48,788 nt of DNA from Verrucomicrobiota bacterium. Its GTDB lineage: Bacteria > Verrucomicrobiota > Verrucomicrobiia > Limisphaerales > CAIMTB01. The position numbers and the translations under genes were made by a program. Positions 33,961 to 41,299 of this stretch are shown piece by piece (the stretch's first letter is position 1; the number at the start of each line of letters is the position of its first letter). The stretch covers positions 1 to 48,788 of the forward strand of contig CAUJJW010000361.1 of assembly GCA_963205105.1 (NCBI GenBank), written 5' to 3'. A model generated the notes under the pieces. The model saw nothing but the letters and a program-made list of their open reading frames with translations, ran no database searches and was not told where the DNA came from.

Positions 33961-36900
33961 ATGAACGACGACATTCGCACGCTCCTGGAGGCGCTCCGGC
34001 GGGGTCAATATGAAGACCCCGCCGAGAAGATCGCCCTGTTGGCGGCGGCCTTGCATGAACAGCAAGCGACGCTGGACGATTTGATTCCCCTTCTTCACGC
34101 CCCGCAGGTGCCTTTGCGCCTGGCGGGGCTTGAGGCTTCGAGCGGCCACTCCGATCCCGGGGTGCACGCCGAAGTGCTGCGGCTCACCGCGGATCCCGAA
34201 CTTCAGGTGCGCGAGCGTCTGGCGGATCTGCTGGTTCAGAAGCTCATTCCGCCGACCCCGGCAGCCCTGGAGTCGCTCCTGGCGGATCGCGAGGTTCCGG
34301 TGCGGATGCGTGGCTGCAAGGCGGCGGCGGGACAACCGGCCTTTCGCGATCGACTCTCCGAACTGGCGCAACGGGATGATCAGTGGGGTGTGCGGCAGGC
34401 GGCCATTCAGGCCCTGGGCGAGGTGGAGCAGCCCGATCATGCGGCACTGCTGGTGCAGGTCATCGCGGAGGAGCAGGACGACGATGTCCGCCAGTTGGCG
34501 GCAGGAACGTTGGAGAAGGTGGCCGCCCTGCCGGAGCGGGATTGCCTCACGCGATGTTCGGCGCCCGGCGCCGCTCTGATCAAGGCCCTGAGCCAGCTGG
34601 AAGGGTCGTGGGGAGGCGCGCGATGCCCGGGAGTGAAAGCCTGGCTGAAGCGCCGGACGGAATCCTTGGTGGACATCCCGGGTTTGGCGCGCTTCGGGAC
34701 GGACATGACAGCCCAGCTGGAGGCGGCTGGCCTGCCTCGCGCGTTCGAAGTGGGCGACTCCATCGCGATGCTGCTCGAACGGCTTCAACGCGAACCCGCC
34801 CGGCCTCTCGCCTTGGTGGGGCGATCCGGGTGCGGCAAGACGGCGCTGGTGAACGAATTGGTGCGGGCCCTGGCGTTGCCGGAAAACGGGGGGTGGCGGG
34901 TGTTGCGCATGGCGCCGGCCGATTTTCTCACCGGCACGAAGTACGTGGGGGAATGGGAGACCCGGGTGCGGGATCTGGTGGCGGCGATCCGTCATCCGCG
35001 ACGTGTGCTGGTCTATGTGCCGAACCTCGCGGATCTGGCGGCCGTCGGTAGGTCCGAAAAATCGGACGCGAATGTCGCGGCGGCGTTGGCTCCCCATCTG
35101 GAGGAAGGAAGCATCCGGTTGATCGGGGAGAGCACCCCGGAGGAGTTCGAACGAGGATTGGGTAAGGAGCCGGCGTTGGTGCGGCTGTTTGAACGGGTGT
35201 TGGTGGAACCGGCGACGGTGGAGGGGACCCGCCAGGTGGTGCGGGCGATGCGCGATCACGACGGGATACCTGCGACGGACGGGGTGCTGAACGAATTGGT
35301 GGACGCCAGCGAGTTCTACCTCAGTCACATCGCTCGTCCTGGCGGGGCGGCGGGCCTGCTGCGGGCGGTGATGGAGGGGCGGCGCGGCAACCGGGAGCCC
35401 GTCCGGCGCCGGGACATCCTGGTGACCTTGTCGCAGTCGACGGGTGTTCCGGTGGACCTGCTTGATGACACCGCACCCCTGGACCTGGAGCGTCTCCGGG
35501 GCTTTTTCGAGACGAGGATCATTGGGCAATGCGATGCGGTGGAAGCGGTCGTGGATCTGGTGACGCTGGTGAAGGCGGGGGTGACCGATCCGAACAAGCC
35601 GTTTGGGGTGATGCTGTTCGTGGGGCCGACCGGGGTGGGCAAGACCGAGTTGGCCCGGGTTTTGGCGGAATACATTTTCGGCGATCCCGGGCGCTTGGTG
35701 CGCTTCGACATGAGCGAGTTTGCCAGCCCGGATGGTTTCACGCGGCTGATCGGTGGACGCGGTGAAAACGGACTGCTGACGGATGCGGTGCGGCAACGGC
35801 CGTTTTCCGTGATCCTCCTGGATGAGATCGAGAAATCGCACGTCAACGTTTTCGACCTCTGCCTGCAGATCTTCGATGCCGGCCGGTTGACGGATGGGCA
35901 TGGTCGGTTGGTGGATTTCCGACGGTCCATCGTGATTCTGACCTCGAATGTGGGAGCGGAATCGCCGGTGGCCGAAGTTGGATTCGGCGGGCATCCGGGG
36001 CCGCAAGGACTCACGGGAGGCGCTGTCACGAAGCTGGCGGATGCGGACCGGACGTTTCGCGAGTTGACCCGCTTCTTCCGACCCGAGTTCCTGAACCGGC
36101 TGGACCGCATTGTTCATTTTGCGCCGCTTTCCATGGATGTGGCGGAGCGGATCGCGCGACGGGAACTGGACCTGGTGTTGCAGCGGAGCGGGGTGGCCCG
36201 ACGGAACTTGTCGGTGTCGGTGGACCCTGGCGTGATCGCGCTCCTGGTGCGGGAAGGTTATTCGCCACACTTTGGTGCGCGTCCGTTGAAACGCACGGTC
36301 GAGCGGATGGTGCTTCTTCCCCTGGGACGCGCATTGGCCACGGGCCGGTTGGGTGCGGGGGACCTGGTGACCCTCCGAGCAGGGGAGGGGCGTGTGGAAG
36401 TTTCGGTCGCGGCCAAAGGGCCGGGAATGCAGAAGACCACGGAAGTCGCGCCAGCAAGGGATGGATTACCTGGCGAAGGTATCGCCGACTGCCTGGCCCG
36501 GGTGGAAGCGTTGAAGGAGCGCCTGCGCCAATCGGCGGAGCGCAAGACGGAGCTGATCGAGCGCACCCAACAGCCGGGTTTCTATGCCGACGCCGCGTTA
36601 CGGGAGAAGACGTTTGATGAACTGCACAAACTGGATTCGTTCCTGGCGCGGGCGGAACGCTGCTGTGGCTCCATTTCGGGTCTGGCGGCGTCGGTGCGGG
36701 CGGAGTCGCCGCGCGTTGCGGGCCGATGGGAGGAACTCGATCAGGAACTTCGGCAGGTGGAGTTCATCGCAGCCTGCCGGGATGCCCGGGACCTGGGGGA
36801 TGTGGTGGTGTCGGTACGGTGGCTGAGCGGCAAGGGTGCTGATTTGGAGGCGGTTCCAGCGCTGGTTCGCATGTACCTTGGGCTGGCAAGCCGCCGGCAC

Positions 36901-37500
36901 CTGACGGCCCAGGTTCTGGCGGAGCACATCGCGGAGGGTGTGGATGTCGCGCACTTCCAAGTCACCGGCCTGGGAGCGTATGCGTTGATGGCGGGTGAGG
37001 TGGGGCTGCACGAAGTTCGACGCCGGACCAAGGTCAGAGTTCGGCGAGGTGCCTCGGAGACCGAACAGGAGGATGTGGCGGTGGTTTCCGTGGACGTCAG
37101 CCCGCTGGAGGGTGCGCCGGATCGGCGTTTTGTGAGCCGATTAACGCTTCGCGCCACGCCCTTAAGGCCGGCGGAGTCACGGTTGCTGGAGGGAGCAGCA
37201 TGGCAGGTGGAAGCTTTCGATGCGGTGTCGGTGCGGTCTTTGGAGGGGCGATTTGGAGGAACTCGAAAGGCGGCGCTGGAGTCGGCGGCCGGATTGCTTT
37301 GGGCCTGGGTGGGTGGTTCGGGTCCCGGTTCCGGGCCTGAAAAGTCGGGGCCGGTGGAACGGGTCCGAGTTTACGAACTGGGTCAGGGTGCATGCGTGCG
37401 GGACTTGCGAACAGGGCGCAGCACCACCCGGGTGGCGCATGTCTTTCGGGGCCAGTTGGAACTGTTGGCCCGGCGGTCCCCGGAGGTTGGGGGGTTTTGA
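33961..37500 (+). CDS. HEAT-like / ClpA-like AAA+ / RF2-like fusion protein
   Basis: The protein has 1179 residues. Residues 40-190 are HEAT-like helical repeats. NBD1 has Walker A G287-RSGCGKT294, but the Walker B acids are replaced by P354-N355. There is no ClpB-type M-domain. NBD2 is intact: Walker A G555-PTGVGKT562, Walker B D621-E622, sensor 1 N663, Arg-finger candidates R707/R713 and sensor 2 G772-A-R774. From about residue 842 to the end the protein resembles release factor RF2. It has a coiled N-domain, VTGLGAYALMAGEVGLHEV (1001-1019, like the RF GxYAYGxL...GVHRL block), VSVDVSPLE (1042-1050), and VRVYELGQGACVRDLRTGR (1135-1153, like the RF YxxxxxxVxDxRTG block). Neither the GGQ nor an SPF/PxT reader is present. 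It may be a ribosome-linked unfoldase; that role is my inference. Confidence 0.85.
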   Translation: MNDDIRTLLEALRRGQYEDPAEKIALLAAALHEQQATLDDLIPLLHAPQVPLRLAGLEASSGHSDPGVHAEVLRLTADPELQVRERLADLLVQKLIPPTPAALESLLADREVPVRMRGCKAAAGQPAFRDRLSELAQRDDQWGVRQAAIQALGEVEQPDHAALLVQVIAEEQDDDVRQLAAGTLEKVAALPERDCLTRCSAPGAALIKALSQLEGSWGGARCPGVKAWLKRRTESLVDIPGLARFGTDMTAQLEAAGLPRAFEVGDSIAMLLERLQREPARPLALVGRSGCGKTALVNELVRALALPENGGWRVLRMAPADFLTGTKYVGEWETRVRDLVAAIRHPRRVLVYVPNLADLAAVGRSEKSDANVAAALAPHLEEGSIRLIGESTPEEFERGLGKEPALVRLFERVLVEPATVEGTRQVVRAMRDHDGIPATDGVLNELVDASEFYLSHIARPGGAAGLLRAVMEGRRGNREPVRRRDILVTLSQSTGVPVDLLDDTAPLDLERLRGFFETRIIGQCDAVEAVVDLVTLVKAGVTDPNKPFGVMLFVGPTGVGKTELARVLAEYIFGDPGRLVRFDMSEFASPDGFTRLIGGRGENGLLTDAVRQRPFSVILLDEIEKSHVNVFDLCLQIFDAGRLTDGHGRLVDFRRSIVILTSNVGAESPVAEVGFGGHPGPQGLTGGAVTKLADADRTFRELTRFFRPEFLNRLDRIVHFAPLSMDVAERIARRELDLVLQRSGVARRNLSVSVDPGVIALLVREGYSPHFGARPLKRTVERMVLLPLGRALATGRLGAGDLVTLRAGEGRVEVSVAAKGPGMQKTTEVAPARDGLPGEGIADCLARVEALKERLRQSAERKTELIERTQQPGFYADAALREKTFDELHKLDSFLARAERCCGSISGLAASVRAESPRVAGRWEELDQELRQVEFIAACRDARDLGDVVVSVRWLSGKGADLEAVPALVRMYLGLASRRHLTAQVLAEHIAEGVDVAHFQVTGLGAYALMAGEVGLHEVRRRTKVRVRRGASETEQEDVAVVSVDVSPLEGAPDRRFVSRLTLRATPLRPAESRLLEGAAWQVEAFDAVSVRSLEGRFGGTRKAALESAAGLLWAWVGGSGPGSGPEKSGPVERVRVYELGQGACVRDLRTGRSTTRVAHVFRGQLELLARRSPEVGGF

Positions 37501-37551
37501 GGCTTGAATTCGAGGGGTTCGCTCGCCACCGTCCTCTCACCTTTTTGACCT

Positions 37552-37785
37552 ATGGCAGACATCGCAAACCGCTACGCAGAAAACATCGGCGGCAAGTTCT
37601 ACGTCGACAACCAGTGCATCGACTGTGATCTGTGCCGGGAAACGGCGCCGAACAATTTCAAGCGGAACGACGACGGCGGTTATTCGTTCGTCTACAAGCA
37701 ACCGGAGTCGCCTGACGAGGAGGCGCAGTGCAAGGAAGCCAAGGAAGGCTGTCCGGTCGAGGCTATCGGCGACGACGCTTCCTGA
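37552..37785 (+). CDS. Small 4Fe-4S/3Fe-4S ferredoxin
   Basis: The protein has 77 residues with a single iron-sulfur site: C22-x2-C25-x2-C28 near the start (QCIDCDLCRETAPNNF), and the closing CP motif EGCPVEAIG. This is the short ferredoxin type with a C-terminal helix between the two Cys groups, often 3Fe-4S or 4Fe-4S in actinobacterial and other small ferredoxins. It carries single electrons in the cytoplasm; the partner is unknown. It follows the fusion gene by 51 bases and ends just before a strong terminator, so it is probably the last gene of that rightward run. Confidence 0.92.
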   Translation: MADIANRYAENIGGKFYVDNQCIDCDLCRETAPNNFKRNDDGGYSFVYKQPESPDEEAQCKEAKEGCPVEAIGDDAS

Positions 37786-37861
37786 GCCGCTCGTGCGGCG
37801 TTAGGAGCCTCCGGTGGTGGTCGTTAAGACCATCCCGATGGTCCTTGTGAGTATTTTGATA

Positions 37862-37896
37862 GGGCCTGCGGGCATTCCCGCAGGCCCATCTTTTTT
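37862..37896 (+). terminator. Strong rho-independent terminator
   Basis: A perfect 11-bp stem (37862-37872 with 37877-37887) closes on a four-base loop CATT and is followed by a T-run at 37891-37896. It ends rightward transcription after the ferredoxin. The last bases overlap the stop codon of the leftward cinA gene. No comparable U-run is present in the leftward direction, so it mainly serves the rightward genes. Confidence 0.93.
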
Positions 37897-39193
37897 AGCA
37901 CTGTGTCGGCGCGGGAACCGGCGGGATGATGGTTGGCACTTGGAGGGCGCGTCGGAGCATTTCCAGGGCCTGCTGGGACGTGACGTACTTGAAGGTTTCG
38001 CGGTCGAACGGGTTGAAGAACCGGCGCACACGGGTCGCCGAGCCCCGAATAGCCAGGGCCACGAACACGGTGCCGACGGGCTTTTGGTCGGATCCTCCTC
38101 CCGGACCTGCGATGCCGGTGATGGCCAACGCGTGCGTGGCTGGCGACCGCGCGAGGGCTCCCTCCGCCATGGCCTGAGCGCAGGGCTCGCTCACGGCTCC
38201 GTGCTCTTCGACCATTTCCTGAGGCACGCCCAATTCCTGGCTCTTGGCCCCGTTATCATACGTGACCCAGCCGCCCCAGAGGACGACGGAAGCGCCGGGC
38301 ACATTGGTGATGCGGTGGGCGACGTAGCCGCCGGTGCAGGATTCAGCGAGGGCCAACCGCACACCCTGGGCGGCTGCGCTGCGAACAATGACTTCCTCCA
38401 GTTGCTCATCGTCCCGTCCAAACACGTGATCCCCCAGCAAACGGAGGGTTTCGGATTCCGCTTCCCGGACCAGGGCCTCCGCCTGGCCGCCTCGGGCGAC
38501 GAGGCGGATGTCGACTTCCCCGGTGCGGGCGCAGTACCCGATCTCAAGCCCGCGGGCGAAGAATGGGGGCAGCACCGGTGCCAGGCGCTCCTCAACCCAG
38601 GACTCTCCGAGTCCGCAGGTCCGCAGGGTCAGACATCGGTAGGACTCTGAGCGCGGTGCCCATTCCTGAAGCAATGGCACCACCTGCCGATCAAACATCG
38701 GGCGCAACTCACGCGGTGGCCCAGGGAGCATGACCAACCAGGAGCCTTCGGTCCGGAAACGCCCAGCCTCGACCCGCAAAGCCAAGCCCGGCGCCGTCCC
38801 GTGGTGGTTGTGCAGTACGATCGCCCCCTCGGGAACCTGAGCCTGAATCTCAACACTGGCAGGCATCGGCCGATTCCGTGCCGCGAAGAATCCCCGGATG
38901 TTCTCCAGCGCTGGCGTATCCAAAACCAGCTTCCGACCCAGCAGTTGGGCAATGTAATCACGGGTGATGTCGTCCGAAGTCGGTCCAAGACCGCCGGTGG
39001 TGATAACCCAGTCGGCACGCTCCAGCGCCTCGCGCGTGGCGTCGCGAATCGCGGTGCCGGTGTCGGGCACCGCAGTCTGCCGGGTGCAAGGCCAGCCCAA
39101 GTCGGCAAGCCGACGGCAGATCCATTGCTGATGCGTGTTGAGTACCCGGCCGAGCATCAGCTCGGAGCCGGTATTCAGGAGTTCGACGATCAC
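37895..39193 (-). CDS. cinA: CinA: competence/damage-inducible protein, NMN amidohydrolase type
   Basis: The protein has 432 residues, a full two-domain protein. The N-terminal half is the MoeA-like CinA domain (TGSELMLGRVLNTH, then TTGGLGPTSDDITRD). The C-terminal half is the CinA C-domain with LALAESCTGGYVAHRITNVPGAS and the VTYDNGAKSQELGV motif, which deamidates nicotinamide mononucleotide in the pyridine-nucleotide salvage cycle. It starts with GTG, and its start overlaps the stop of the upstream ribD-like gene on the same strand as GTGA, so translation is likely coupled. The last codon runs into the terminator described at 37862-37896. Confidence 0.93.
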   Translation of the reverse strand: MIVELLNTGSELMLGRVLNTHQQWICRRLADLGWPCTRQTAVPDTGTAIRDATREALERADWVITTGGLGPTSDDITRDYIAQLLGRKLVLDTPALENIRGFFAARNRPMPASVEIQAQVPEGAIVLHNHHGTAPGLALRVEAGRFRTEGSWLVMLPGPPRELRPMFDRQVVPLLQEWAPRSESYRCLTLRTCGLGESWVEERLAPVLPPFFARGLEIGYCARTGEVDIRLVARGGQAEALVREAESETLRLLGDHVFGRDDEQLEEVIVRSAAAQGVRLALAESCTGGYVAHRITNVPGASVVLWGGWVTYDNGAKSQELGVPQEMVEEHGAVSEPCAQAMAEGALARSPATHALAITGIAGPGGGSDQKPVGTVFVALAIRGSATRVRRFFNPFDRETFKYVTSQQALEMLRRALQVPTIIPPVPAPTQC

Positions 39194-39960
39194 CGGCGGC
39201 CAGACTGCCCCAAAGCGGCCCGGCGATGCCAGACACGCTCACGCGGTAAGGGGGTGGGGCTGGGTGGGTGGATGACCTGCAGTATGGCGAAGAGTTCCTG
39301 TCCCACACGACGGGTTTGGGTCCATTGGAGGCGGACGGCTGCCTTGAGATTCGGCAAACCCAACCCGTCCGTGATCGTTGGGGCCAGACGTCCCCCGAAG
39401 AGCCATGGGCATACCGTCACGTGGACTTCATCGATCAATCCCGCACGAAACATGGAATCGTTCAGCGTCGAGCCACCCTCACACACCAGACGTCGGACAC
39501 CCCATTGATCGCGGAGCCAGACCAACGCCGCCGCCAGATCGACGCTGCCCGTCCCAAACCGCCCCACCACGGCTCCCGCTTGTTCGAGCCGGCGAACCCT
39601 TGAGACCGGCGCTTTCCCAGACACGAGGACCACCAGCGGGGAGCGGGTTTCGCCAAAGACATCGGCGCCTGGGTCGAGATGTGCGCTTCCGCTGACCACG
39701 ACGCGGAGGTTGAATTCGGAAAGTTGGCGTCGAAGTCGGAGGCGCTGATAGCGCAAGCCGCCTGGGCCCAGAGTGATACCAGGGAGATTGGCGGTGTTGG
39801 CTCCGGTCATCACCGCGTCCGCCGTCGCCCTGAGTTCGAGCAGATGAGCCTGGTCGCGAGCACTGCCGAAGGAAGTGACCACCCGATTGGCTGTCGCGAT
39901 TTTGCCATCCGCGCTCATGGCCATGTTCAGCAGGACGAACGGCCGGTTGGGGGTGGACAT
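39190..39960 (-). CDS. RibD C-terminal-type pyrimidine/dihydrofolate reductase-like protein
   Basis: The protein has 256 residues from the ATG at 39960 (an upstream in-frame start gives an unconvincing N-terminus). RibD_C hallmarks are LNMAMSADGKIATA at the start, ATADAVMTGANT, and the VCEGGSTLNDSMFRAGLIDEVHVTVCPWLFGG block. Such proteins reduce 5-amino-6-ribosylaminouracil phosphate with NADPH in riboflavin synthesis, or act as stand-alone reductases for related pyrimidines. No N-terminal deaminase is fused. The last roughly 25 residues after LFAILQVI are Pro- and Arg-rich and fall outside the domain. Confidence 0.83.
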   Translation of the reverse strand: MSTPNRPFVLLNMAMSADGKIATANRVVTSFGSARDQAHLLELRATADAVMTGANTANLPGITLGPGGLRYQRLRLRRQLSEFNLRVVVSGSAHLDPGADVFGETRSPLVVLVSGKAPVSRVRRLEQAGAVVGRFGTGSVDLAAALVWLRDQWGVRRLVCEGGSTLNDSMFRAGLIDEVHVTVCPWLFGGRLAPTITDGLGLPNLKAAVRLQWTQTRRVGQELFAILQVIHPPSPTPLPRERVWHRRAALGQSGRR

Positions 39961-40004
39961 GATAGAATTGCTTCGGATGTTAAAAAAGCGCTCGGCCAGG
40001 GTAG

Positions 40005-41069
40005 TTATTCGATCCACATGGCGTCGCCGTAACTGAAGAAGCGGAAACCCTCCGCAATGGCGGCGTGGTAGGCTCGGAGGATCAAATCGCGACCGGTGCT
40101 TTGCCCGGGCGCCGCAAAGGCGCTGACCAGCATCAGGAGCGTGGACCGCGGCAGGTGGAAATTGGTGAGCAGCGCATCCACCCAGAAGAACTGGGCGGGT
40201 GGGTGGAGGAACAGGCTGGTGACGCCAGATCCTGCGACCAGGGCTCCGTCATGGGCGCGGGCCACGCTTTCGAGAACTCGGAGGGATGTGGTTCCGACGG
40301 CGATGACCCGATGCCCTTCGCGGCGTGCGCGTATGGCGGCCTCGACGGTGGCTGGGGGCACTCGGTAGCGCTCGGAGTGCATGACATGGTCCAACGGATT
40401 CTCAGTTTTAACCGGGGAGAATGTTCCTATCCCCACGTGGAGGGTGACTTCGGCGATGCCCACGCCGGAATCCCGGAGCTGCTGAAGCATTTCCGGGGAA
40501 AAATGAAGCCCGGCGGTCGGAGCTGCGTTGGAGCCGGGTTCGCTGGCATACACCGTCTGATAACGTTCGCGGTCCTCCGGCAAGGGCTCGGGACGGCGTA
40601 TGTAAGGTGGCAAGGGCATGACGCCGTGGGCCTGAGCGAAGGCGAGAACGTCGGATTCGGGGGGGAAGACCAAACGGCATTGGCCGTCGTCGCGTTTTTC
40701 GGCGACTTCGGCGGGCAACTGGGGGGAAGTGGGGGGGCCAAATAGCAGTCCGGAACCGGTTCGAACGCGTTTACCGGGGCGGAGGAGGACCCACCAACCG
40801 CCTTCGGGGGCGGGGTTGAGCAGCAGTATTTCGACGGCACCGCCTCCGGCAGTCTTATTTCCGAAGAGGCGCGCAGGTATTACCCGGGAATTATTAAGAA
40901 CCAGGAGATCTCCGGGATGGAGGAAAGAGGGGAGGTCCAAAAAGCGACCGGAATGGAAGCTTTGGGAAGCCCGGTGGACCCGCATTAAACGTGAGTCTGA
41001 GCGGGTTGGGACGGGGTGTTGCGCGATCCGTTCTGGGGGCAGAAAAAAGTCGAAATCCGTGGTCCGCAC
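40005..41069 (-). CDS. queA: S-adenosylmethionine:tRNA ribosyltransferase-isomerase QueA
   Basis: The protein has 354 residues, normal length, starting with GTG. It opens with the typical DFDFFLPPERIAQHP, followed by GDLLVLNNSRVIPARLFG. Later blocks include AAPTAGLHFSPEMLQQL, LHVGIGTFSPVKTE and TNFHLPRSTLLMLVSAFAG-like (DALLTNFHLPRSTLLMLVSAFA), plus the final DLILRAYHAAIAEGFRFFSYGDAMWIE. It transfers and isomerises the ribosyl group of SAM onto 7-aminomethyl-7-deazaguanine in tRNA to make epoxyqueuosine. It lies 44 bases upstream of the ribD-like gene and is divergent from mraZ. Confidence 0.97.
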   Translation of the reverse strand: MRTTDFDFFLPPERIAQHPVPTRSDSRLMRVHRASQSFHSGRFLDLPSFLHPGDLLVLNNSRVIPARLFGNKTAGGGAVEILLLNPAPEGGWWVLLRPGKRVRTGSGLLFGPPTSPQLPAEVAEKRDDGQCRLVFPPESDVLAFAQAHGVMPLPPYIRRPEPLPEDRERYQTVYASEPGSNAAPTAGLHFSPEMLQQLRDSGVGIAEVTLHVGIGTFSPVKTENPLDHVMHSERYRVPPATVEAAIRARREGHRVIAVGTTSLRVLESVARAHDGALVAGSGVTSLFLHPPAQFFWVDALLTNFHLPRSTLLMLVSAFAAPGQSTGRDLILRAYHAAIAEGFRFFSYGDAMWIE

Positions 41070-41149
41070 GCCTTGGTTCTATACCGATCAAGTAAGGCCT
41101 TGCGAGGGGTGAAATTGGAAACTCAGCGAGAAAAAGTAGTGATTTCAAC

Positions 41150-41169
41150 TTGTTCACATGTTATTCACA
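41150..41169 (+). promoter_or_regulatory. Pair of DnaA-box-like 9-mers
   Basis: TTGTTCACA (41150-41158) and TTATTCACA (41161-41169) lie in tandem, two bases apart, in the intergenic space between queA and mraZ. The second matches the E. coli consensus TTWTNCACA exactly; the first differs at one position. They could let DnaA act on the divergent promoters. Chance occurrence is possible. Confidence 0.4.
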
Positions 41170-41176
41170 GGGCAGG

Positions 41177-41211
41177 CGCCGACAGGGGCACAAGATGTTT
41201 CATTGTCGGCG
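41177..41211 (+). promoter_or_regulatory. Leader hairpin with T-run
   Basis: CGCCGACA (41177-41184) pairs exactly with TGTCGGCG (41204-41211) across a 19-base loop and is followed by TTTT at 41212-41215. It lies in the likely mraZ leader, so it may be an attenuator-like stem or a protein-binding site. The long loop makes it a weak terminator. Confidence 0.35.
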
Positions 41212-41229
41212 TTTTCTCAGTTGAATTAG

Positions 41230-41273
41230 TGGGGCGAAGTGTAGCAAGGTGGGGAGGTGTGGGGGGGATGGGA
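41230..41273 (+). promoter_or_regulatory. MraZ operator: TGGGN boxes at 10-bp spacing
   Basis: TGGGG at 41230, TGTAG (degenerate) at 41240, TGGGG at 41250, TGGGG at 41260 and TGGGA at 41269 are separated by five-base spacers, the last by four. MraZ from E. coli binds direct TGGGN repeats with five-base spacers in front of its own gene and represses the dcw operon. The repeats end 26 bases before the mraZ start, in the right place for autoregulation. Confidence 0.7.
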
Positions 41274-41299
41274 AGACTGCTCCCATTTCCCCCGGCCAA

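Noticed and set aside
33907..36270. Leftward open frame of 787 codons inside the AAA+/RF fusion gene
   Set aside because: Antisense shadow. The rightward frame has Walker motifs and the RF blocks.
36996..37236. Reading the fusion protein's RF part as an active release factor
   Set aside because: The GGQ loop and the SPF/PxT reader are missing in the aligned segments, so peptide release and stop-codon recognition are not supported.
41150..41230. Possible origin of replication at the queA-mraZ gap
   Set aside because: Only two DnaA-like boxes, no AT-rich unwinding stretch, no dnaA or dnaN nearby. Regulatory use is more likely than oriC.
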